NCBI GenBank assembly: GCA_934569225.1
Contig: CAKTKC010000008.1
Location: 42,673-106,672 of the forward strand
Reading direction: 5' to 3'
DNA length: 64,000 nt
Source of the DNA: an uncultured Oscillospiraceae bacterium
GTDB lineage: Bacteria; Bacillota; Clostridia; Oscillospirales; Oscillospiraceae
The position numbers were made by a program, and so were the translations under genes. The notes beneath the pieces were generated by a model. The model ran no database searches. It had not been told where the DNA came from and saw only the letters and a list, made by a program, of their open reading frames with translations. Shown in pieces: positions 33,319 to 38,926 of this stretch (its first letter is position 1; each line of letters begins with the position of its first letter).

Positions 33319-33726
33319 TTACAGATACTGCTTCACAGCCTCGGAGGCGTTTGCAGGGTCTTCGGAGATGGTCATGGTGATCTCCATATTGTTGTCGGCG
33401 GCGAACTTCGCGCACCAGGCGACGAATTCCTCAGCCGCGGCTTTGTCCGTACCGATGGTCTTGTACAGATTGTCGATGAAGACGTTGGTGATGTCGAAAT
33501 TGCCTGCGTGCAGGCCGCTCAGGAAGCCCTTGAGCATATCGGGGGTGGAAATGCCGTATTCCCGGGAATCCACCAGGCGAACCTTATAGGTTACATCATA
33601 GGTCAGCTTCTTGCCGTACTCAATGCAGACGACATCGCCGTGGGCATCCGCCACAGCCGCATTGATGGCATCGATCAGCTTCTTGGTCTTACCGGAGCCT
33701 TTCAGGCCCATAATAACATGAATCAT
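33319..33726 (-). CDS. Small P-loop NTPase-like protein, function unknown
   Basis: The 135-residue protein starts IHVIMGLKGSGKTKKLIDAIN, a clear Walker A loop. A strand-rich core follows (VVCIEYGKKLTYDV, NVFIDNLYKTIG as a possible Walker B). The last part resembles thymidine-kinase/RecA-like small NTPases but has no zinc ribbon or lid typical of thymidine kinase. AGGAGGACTTTCCT precedes the ATG. It is monocistronic with its own terminator. Function is unknown. Confidence 0.75.
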   Translation of the reverse strand: MIHVIMGLKGSGKTKKLIDAINAAVADAHGDVVCIEYGKKLTYDVTYKVRLVDSREYGISTPDMLKGFLSGLHAGNFDITNVFIDNLYKTIGTDKAAAEEFVAWCAKFAADNNMEITMTISEDPANASEAVKQYL

Positions 33727-33901
33727 AGGAAAGTCCTCCTTTGCTTGCCAGCATATTGGCTTATGCACATTCTACCAGCAATCGCGCTAATTTGCAACTA
33801 CTAATTTGCAGATTAGACAAATGTTTTTTCTGGAAAAAACGCAGGGCAGCAAATGGATGGGGCGGAGCAGACAGCTGACAGGCACTGCGGGGTAATGAAC
33901 G

Positions 33902-34030
33902 GCAGCCCCTTGCCTCTCCCTATGGGAGAGGTGGCCGAGCAAAGCGAGGACGGAGAGGGGAAATGAGTCTGCAAAACCCTCTCAGTCACCTGCGGTGACA
34001 GCTCTCCCATAGGGAGAGCCAAGGGGCTGC
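33902..34030. repeat. Inverted-repeat element, second family
   Basis: A 129-bp element is bounded by GCAGCCCCTTG and CAAGGGGCTGC. It contains two internal palindromes (CCTCTCCCTATGGGAGAGG and GCTCTCCCATAGGGAGAGC) and the pair GAGAGGG/CCCTCTC. Only one copy is seen in this window, but elements with this CCCTCTCAGTC...CTCTCCC pattern are known to be common in gut Clostridia. It ends one base before the stop codon of the next acetyltransferase. It occupies most of the 305-base gap from 33727. Confidence 0.75.
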
Positions 34031-34031
34031 G

Positions 34032-34574
34032 CTAGTCCGTATCCAGATGCGCGAAATAGTCTTCCTTCGTGATCATCATCTGAAGAAAGCCATCCTCCAC
34101 GCCCAATTCCCGGAAGCCTGCCCGGCGGTGGGTCTCCCATGCGGAAATCTCATTCCGGGCGACCTCAAAATCATTGTGTATTCTGGAAATGCCGCAGTCC
34201 CGGAAGGCGTGCTCCAGCATGAGCTTCAGCGCGGGAACGGCATACCCCTTCCCGCGATAGGGGGCATAAAGCACAATGCCCATGTCCCACCAGTCCTTTG
34301 CTGGGTTATAGTGGAAATTGACGTCGCCGATCCACGCGCCGTCGGCGCTGCGCTTTATGTAGGCATAGAACCGTTCCGGCTCCTGTCCTACCATATTCTC
34401 ATACCATGCAGGCAAAACCGCATCGGGATAATCGACGCAGCCGGTGTCCCGGTGATAACCGTCATAGTTCACGTCCCAATTTGCGTTGTAGGACATGGTT
34501 TCAGGGTCGGACATCATTTTCTGATAGAACCAAAGGTCTTCGAGCTTCGGCACATATAATTCAAGCTGCTCCAT
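34032..34574 (-). CDS. GNAT-family N-acetyltransferase
   Basis: The 180-residue protein has LYVPKLEDLWFYQKMMSDPETMSYN at the start and the GNAT core AWIGDVNFHYNPAKDWWDMGIVLYAPYRGKGYAVPALKLMLEHAF. YRGKGY is the acetyl-CoA loop, and RIHNDFEVARNEISAWETHRRAGF follows. The substrate is unknown. GGGAGGGAACGCTT precedes the ATG at 34574. An upstream in-frame extension runs into pgi and is rejected. The inverted-repeat element at 33902 abuts its 3' end. Confidence 0.85.
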   Translation of the reverse strand: MEQLELYVPKLEDLWFYQKMMSDPETMSYNANWDVNYDGYHRDTGCVDYPDAVLPAWYENMVGQEPERFYAYIKRSADGAWIGDVNFHYNPAKDWWDMGIVLYAPYRGKGYAVPALKLMLEHAFRDCGISRIHNDFEVARNEISAWETHRRAGFRELGVEDGFLQMMITKEDYFAHLDTD

Positions 34575-34611
34575 AAGCGTTCCCTCCCTGCGGCATGTTT
34601 TTTGAAGACAA

Positions 34612-34639
34612 ACATAGGGCGGGAAATCCCGCCCTATGT
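34612..34639 (-). terminator. Terminator of pgi
   Basis: ACATAGGGCGGGA and TCCCGCCCTATGT form a 13-bp stem, followed by TTTGTCTTC on the minus strand, nine bases beyond the pgi stop. Confidence 0.8.
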
Positions 34640-34648
34640 AAGCAAAAC

Positions 34649-35953
34649 TTATTTCTCGTAGCCGGGCTTGCCCAGGAGCTGGAACATGTTGCGCTTGTAC
34701 AGCTCCACACCGGGCTGGTTGAAGGGGTTGACGTCCAGAATGTACGCGGAAACGCCGCAGCACAGCTCCAGGAAGTAGAACAGCTCGCCCACCTTCCGGT
34801 CGTTCAGCTCGCCGCAGTCCATGGTGATGACGGGCACGCCGCCGTCCACATGGGCGGCCACGGTGCCGAGGTACGCCTTCTCGTCCACGAAGTCCAGGGT
34901 CTTGCCTTCCAGATAGTTCAGACCGTCCAGATTCTTCCAGTCGGAGCCGATGGTGTACCGGGCGGCGGGAGGATCGAAGCGAACCATGGTCTCAAAAATG
35001 TTCCGCTGACCCTGCTGGATCATCTGACCCAGAGAGTGGAGGTCGGCGGTGAACTCGGCGGTCACGGGGAACAGACCCTTGCCGTCCTTGCCTTCGGACT
35101 CGCCGAACAGCTGCTGCCACCAGCCGCCGAACATCTTGAAGCCCGGCTCGTAGCTCTCGAAGATCTCCATGGCCTTGCCGTTGCGATACAGCAGGTTCCG
35201 CACGGCGGCATACTGCCAGACGGGGTTCTCGAAGGAACGCAGATTGTAGCTTTCCTTGGCGTCGGCAGCACCGTTCATCATCTCCATGATGTCGATACCG
35301 GCCACGGCCAGGGGCAGCAGACCCACGGGGGTCAGCACGGAGTAGCGGCCGCCCACATCAGGCGGGATGACGAAGGTTTCCCAGCCCTCTTCCGTGGCCA
35401 TCTGGCGCAGAGCGCCCTTGCAGGGGTCGGTGATGGCGTAGATGCGGCTCTTGGCGCCCTCGGTGCCGTACTTCCGCTCCAGCATCCAGCGCAGAGCGCG
35501 GGTGGCAATGGCGGGCTCGGTGGTGGTGCCGGACTTGGAGATGATGGCGATGGAGAAGTCCTTGCCCTCCAGCAGCCGGGTCAGCTCGTTCCAGTGACGG
35601 GTGCTCAGGCCGTTGCCTGCGAAGAAGATCTGAGGATTGCCCTTGCCCTTACCGATGTTGTGGTTGGGGCCCTGGAGCAGCTCGATGGCAGCCCGGGGGC
35701 CGAGGTAGGAGCCGCCGATGCCGATGACCACGAATACGTCGGAATCGCTGCGGATCTTTTCCGCCGCCCGCTGGATGCGGGTGATTTCCTCCGTGGCCTC
35801 CCGGACGGGCAGGTTCTGCCAGCCGAGGAAATCGTTGCCTGCGCCGGTGCCGTCTGCCAGAGTGGTGTGGGCGGCGGCGACTTCCTTTTCCATGGCCAGC
35901 AGGTCGGACAGGGTGACCTGACCCCATACGTTGGAGATATCAACTTTAATCAT
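34649..35953 (-). CDS. pgi: Glucose-6-phosphate isomerase
   Basis: The 434-residue enzyme carries VVIGIGGSYLGPRAAIELL, IISKSGTTTEPAIATRALRWML, PPDVGGRYSVLTPVGLLPLA and the C-terminal FNQPGVELYK with its active-site lysine. It interconverts glucose-6-phosphate and fructose-6-phosphate. The short form (about 430-450 residues) is usual in Firmicutes. The ATG at 35953 is a typical N-terminus (MIKVDISNVW); AAAGGACG lies 12-13 bases upstream, a long spacing. It is divergent from a glucokinase gene, grouping the two first steps of glycolysis. Confidence 0.96.
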   Translation of the reverse strand: MIKVDISNVWGQVTLSDLLAMEKEVAAAHTTLADGTGAGNDFLGWQNLPVREATEEITRIQRAAEKIRSDSDVFVVIGIGGSYLGPRAAIELLQGPNHNIGKGKGNPQIFFAGNGLSTRHWNELTRLLEGKDFSIAIISKSGTTTEPAIATRALRWMLERKYGTEGAKSRIYAITDPCKGALRQMATEEGWETFVIPPDVGGRYSVLTPVGLLPLAVAGIDIMEMMNGAADAKESYNLRSFENPVWQYAAVRNLLYRNGKAMEIFESYEPGFKMFGGWWQQLFGESEGKDGKGLFPVTAEFTADLHSLGQMIQQGQRNIFETMVRFDPPAARYTIGSDWKNLDGLNYLEGKTLDFVDEKAYLGTVAAHVDGGVPVITMDCGELNDRKVGELFYFLELCCGVSAYILDVNPFNQPGVELYKRNMFQLLGKPGYEK

Positions 35954-36153
35954 GTCGTGGGACACGTCCTTTCGTTTATCGTTTATCTGTGTGATCCTCC
36001 CATATGTTACCGCAAATTCGCCGGAAACGCAAGTCCCTTCACAAAAAGTTTCCATGGGAACTGTGCCGAAGTTTTTTCATTTTTCACTGGCTTTTTTGCG
36101 CGAAATATGTATAATGGAGAAAGAACTTCATTATCACGCAGGAGGAACTGACT

Positions 36154-37101
36154 ATGAAATACGGATTCGGCATCGATCTCGGCGGCACCACCGTCAAGAT
36201 CGCCTATTTTGATGAAACCGGAAAAATGCTGGAAAAATGGGAAATTCCCACGGATACCTCGGAAAACGGCATCCGGATACTGCCGGATATCGCGGCGTCC
36301 ATCCGGGCATTCTTGACCGGGCGCAAAATCCCGGATTCCGATATCCTGGGCCTGGGCATCGGCGTTCCCGGCCCCGTCAACGCCAAGGGCGTGGTGAACC
36401 GGTGCATCAATCTGGGCTGGGATGTGTTCAACATCGCCCAGAAGCTGACCGAGCTGACCGGCTTCCCCGTGAAGGCGGGCAACGACGCCAACGTGGCGGC
36501 GCTGGGCGAATTCTGGAAGGGCGGCGGCCAGGGCTGCGATAACATGGTCTTCGTCACCCTGGGCACCGGCGTGGGCGGCGGCATCGTGGTGGAGGGAAAT
36601 CTGCTCCACGGCGCCCACGGCTCCGGCGCGGAGATCGGGCACCTCGTCCTGAACCGGGATGAGACCGTCCCCTGCAACTGTGGAAAGCGGGGCTGCGTGG
36701 AGCAGTACTGCTCCGCCACCGGCATCGTCCGTCTGGCCAAGCGCCACCTGGACAGCACCGACGCCCCCAGCGCTCTGCGGACGCTTAAAAACCTGACCTG
36801 CAAGGACATCTTTGACGCGGGCAAGGCCGGGGACAAGGAAGCGCTCATGATTCTTGACCAGTATTACGCTTACATGGGCGAGTTCCTGGGCAACGTCTGC
36901 TCCACCGTTGACCCGGAGGTGGTGGTCATCGGCGGCGGCGTCAGCAAGGCGGGGCAGGTGCTGATCGACGGCATTGTTCCCTATTTCCACAAGTACGTGT
37001 TCCACGCCGCCAGCGGCGCACGGTTCACTCTGGCCTCCCTCGGCAATGACGCGGGTGCCTACGGCGCGTTCAAGCTGGCGCTGGATGCTTTCCACGAGTG
37101 A
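36154..37101 (+). CDS. glk: ROK-family glucokinase
   Basis: The 315-residue kinase begins YGFGIDLGGTTVKIAYFD (ATP phosphate loop). It has NDANVAALGEFW with the catalytic aspartate, VTLGTGVGGGIVVEG, and the ROK zinc motif HLVLNRD...CNCGKRGCVEQYCSATG. There is no N-terminal DNA-binding domain, so it is an enzyme rather than a repressor. It phosphorylates glucose to glucose-6-phosphate, feeding the divergent pgi. AGGAGGA lies eight bases before the ATG. Confidence 0.92.
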   Translation: MKYGFGIDLGGTTVKIAYFDETGKMLEKWEIPTDTSENGIRILPDIAASIRAFLTGRKIPDSDILGLGIGVPGPVNAKGVVNRCINLGWDVFNIAQKLTELTGFPVKAGNDANVAALGEFWKGGGQGCDNMVFVTLGTGVGGGIVVEGNLLHGAHGSGAEIGHLVLNRDETVPCNCGKRGCVEQYCSATGIVRLAKRHLDSTDAPSALRTLKNLTCKDIFDAGKAGDKEALMILDQYYAYMGEFLGNVCSTVDPEVVVIGGGVSKAGQVLIDGIVPYFHKYVFHAASGARFTLASLGNDAGAYGAFKLALDAFHE

Positions 37102-37187
37102 GTATCGTGGAGGACAAAAAGGAAAGGTGAAATGTGCCGTTCCCGGCCGCCTGCCCTGAGTAAATCGGAATTTGAGGAGGCAGATAT

Positions 37188-37715
37188 ATGCTGAAATCGA
37201 AGGTTCTCTGCCTGATTTTCGTCGCTGTGCTTATGATGTCTGCCTGCGGCCGTCAGGCGAATACGCCGAGGGAAAGGGAAACATCCGCCCCCTTGACAGA
37301 AACCGCCCCAGAGACTTCCAGCCTTTTCACAGAACCCGTTCCGGAAAAAGTCTGGACAGAGCAGGAAATTGCTTCCATGTTTTATCGCACGAACCGGGAA
37401 GGCAAATTAGAATACATAGACTGCGTCCTGGTATTGGATAAAGCCAGTGACCGTGTGGGAGCCGTCCTTTTCCGGGATCCGGACGAGGAAACAACGGATG
37501 TTGCCTTTTATGATGAAGACGGCTTCGCGAACCGGTGCGGCGTCTATGCAAAGCCGGCGCCCGATCCTGATTTTGAGTATCTGGGCGACGGTAAAGCAAC
37601 ATTTCAGCTGGAAACGGAGAACGGCGTGGTTTATCGTCATGCGCTGACGATTTCCGTGGATGGGAGCGACGTGTTTTTCGTTTCTGAGGACGATTTGCAA
37701 GACAGGAAGAATTGA
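37188..37715 (+). CDS. Lipoprotein of unknown function
   Basis: The 175-residue precursor has a lipoprotein signal ending LMMSAC (cysteine at residue 20) and a Thr/Pro/Glu-rich linker. A small acidic domain follows (VWTEQEIASMFYRTNREGKLEYIDCVLVLDK...). No catalytic motif is recognised. GAGGAGG lies nine bases before the ATG and a strong terminator follows. The base composition is lower in GC than glk. It may be a surface sensor or inhibitor, but nothing in the sequence shows this. Confidence 0.75.
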   Translation: MLKSKVLCLIFVAVLMMSACGRQANTPRERETSAPLTETAPETSSLFTEPVPEKVWTEQEIASMFYRTNREGKLEYIDCVLVLDKASDRVGAVLFRDPDEETTDVAFYDEDGFANRCGVYAKPAPDPDFEYLGDGKATFQLETENGVVYRHALTISVDGSDVFFVSEDDLQDRKN

Positions 37716-37739
37716 AAAACGGTTTTGGAAGGAATCCGA

Positions 37740-37785
37740 AAGCGGGGCGTATCGCGGCATTGCCGCATGATACGCCCCGCTTTTT
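37740..37785 (+). terminator. Terminator of the lipoprotein gene
   Basis: AGCGGGGCGTAT pairs with ATACGCCCCGCT (12 bp) around a loop containing a smaller GCGGC/GCCGC hairpin. T5 follows. Confidence 0.9.
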
Positions 37786-37824
37786 CCTTGCAATCTGTCG
37801 AATGGTGTGATACTAGTTTTTAAT

Positions 37825-37973
37825 AAAACGGTTAAAAACCGTTTTGTTCGGCTGCTGTTTCAGCAGCCCGCGGCGTAGCCGCAAAAAACGTAAGTCCATA
37901 CATTTCTCGCCGCCACCGGCGGCCTGCGAAGGATTCGCAGGATAAAATGGTGTTAACCATTTTATCGAGAAAT
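37825..37973. repeat. Cluster of six stacked hairpins (copy 2)
   Basis: In 149 bases there are three consecutive hairpins (arms AAAACGGT at 37825, GGCTGCTG at 37850, GCGGC at 37870). A closing helix ATTTCTCG/CGAGAAAT (37902-37909 with 37966-37973) then encloses three more (arms CCGCC at 37910, CCTGCGAA at 37923, ATAAAATGGT at 37942). As RNA this would form a multibranch junction. A minus-strand open frame crosses it but has no ribosome site. It occupies much of the 37716-38140 gap, the rest holding one more hairpin and no gene. Confidence 0.8.
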
Positions 37974-38140
37974 AGTATGATATGCTGTTCCTGGTGCTGC
38001 CAGCAGCGCCCCGGTAGGCGGTTTCCCTCGATTTTTTCGGGGGTGATGCTTCTTTTGCCCCCGATCGTAAAAGAGAGGGGCGGTGCGTCGCGCAGCGAAT
38101 AAAAATAAAACGATTGCCGGTGGCAATCGCTCCTCAATTC

Positions 38141-38239
38141 ATGACGGTTATGGTTACATGGGATGGAATTTTTCAATTCTGCATGCTCATTGCCGCTGTC
38201 ATTGCTCTGGTTTTCCAGGTCAATAATAAAGAGAAGTAA
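38141..38239 (+). CDS. Putative holin-like type I toxin peptide
   Basis: The 32-residue peptide MTVMVTWDGIFQFCMLIAA...ends VNNKEK. It has one membrane helix (residues 9-25) framed by a VTW start and a lysine-rich tail. This is the pattern of the Hol_Tox family of Gram-positive type I toxins, which damage the membrane when over-produced. The 5' side has a hairpin (CGATTGCC/GGCAATCG) and no exposed Shine-Dalgarno, typical of translationally locked toxin mRNAs. A GTG at 38120 or the second ATG (38150) are alternative starts. The 3' end of the frame lies inside the terminator of an antisense RNA. Confidence 0.78.
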   Translation: MTVMVTWDGIFQFCMLIAAVIALVFQVNNKEK

Positions 38240-38311
38240 CCGCTAACTCCCACAGTCTCGGTTACTTCTCTGTAATCAGGCGGGGAACCGACCTACTGGC
38301 AGCACCCCTGT
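38225..38311 (-). ncRNA. Antisense antitoxin RNA (RatA-like arrangement)
   Basis: A perfect promoter on the minus strand (38318-38346) should start an RNA near 38311 running toward the toxin gene. A 13-bp stem (38230-38242 with 38259-38271), followed on that strand by TTTATTATT, terminates it near 38225, giving an RNA of about 85 bases. It is fully complementary to the last codons and 3' leader of the toxin mRNA. This is the overlapping-3'-end arrangement of txpA/RatA-type systems. Ends are predicted, not measured. Confidence 0.75.
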
Positions 38312-38317
38312 ACCCAT

Positions 38318-38346
38318 AGTATATCCCAGAACTTCCATTTTGTCAA
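38318..38346 (-). promoter_or_regulatory. Promoter of the antitoxin RNA
   Basis: TTGACA (38341-38346) and TATACT (38318-38323) are 17 bases apart on the minus strand with no gene start nearby downstream, as expected for a small RNA. The -35 box overlaps the toxin mRNA terminator. Confidence 0.85.
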
Positions 38347-38376
38347 CAGCCCCGCCGGCTGGCCGGGCTGTTTTTG
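38345..38376 (+). terminator. Terminator of the toxin mRNA
   Basis: AACAGCCC (38345-38352) pairs with GGGCTGTT (38365-38372), with further GC pairing inside and T5 following on the plus strand. It ends the toxin message about 105 bases past the antisense terminator. Confidence 0.8.
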
Positions 38377-38379
38377 TCC

Positions 38380-38838
38380 TTATTCGGAGTCCACCATTTC
38401 CTGACGCAGCTCGCTGCGGCGGATAAGGAAGCGGCGGATGGCAAACAGCCCCGCGATGCAGGCAATGCAGGCCACGTTGCTCCATGGGTCGTCGTGGCTC
38501 AGAATCACGTGGCGGGTGATGGCCACGGTGAGCACCTCCAGAATGTTGGCGGGGGTAGTGTCGATCAGCATCCGCACGAATTCCAGTCCCACCACAATGG
38601 ACAGCAGATTGTGGAGTATGTGGCTGACGTCGGCAAAATACGCCGTCCCTTCGGCGAACATGTTTGCAATCTCAATGCCCAGTGCGCCCACCAGCGCAAT
38701 GAGGGTGATCCCGGCAATGACCCACTCCATGATTTTCAGCGCCCAGCGGAAAAACCGTTCGATCTTCCGGTCGTGTTTGGCGAGTTTGTCGGTCTTTTCC
38801 TGAACACTCAAGTCGTCAGAATGGGTTGTCTGGAGCAT
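38380..38838 (-). CDS. psiE: PsiE-like phosphate-starvation-inducible membrane protein
   Basis: The 152-residue protein has a charged N-terminus and four predicted membrane helices (IMEWVIAGITLIALVGALGIEI, HNLLSIVVGLEFVRMLID, NILEVLTVAITRHVILSH, VACIACIAGLFAIRRFLI). The segment VVGLEFVRMLID...LEVLTVAITRHVI is characteristic of the PsiE family. Its function is unknown; in E. coli it is induced by phosphate starvation. GGGAGG lies seven bases before ATG 38838. Its 3' end sits just past the toxin-mRNA terminator. Confidence 0.82.
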   Translation of the reverse strand: MLQTTHSDDLSVQEKTDKLAKHDRKIERFFRWALKIMEWVIAGITLIALVGALGIEIANMFAEGTAYFADVSHILHNLLSIVVGLEFVRMLIDTTPANILEVLTVAITRHVILSHDDPWSNVACIACIAGLFAIRRFLIRRSELRQEMVDSE

Positions 38839-38926
38839 GGCAATACCTCCCGGCAATATTGATATTGTCATTATACAGGATTTTTTCTGAAAATGGAAGA
38901 ACTTTCTTTACCAGAACTTATATATT

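Noticed and set aside
37832..38176. Minus-strand open frame (114 codons) across the hairpin cluster
   Set aside because: It encodes no recognisable protein, lies over six inverted repeats and runs antisense to the toxin leader without a ribosome site.
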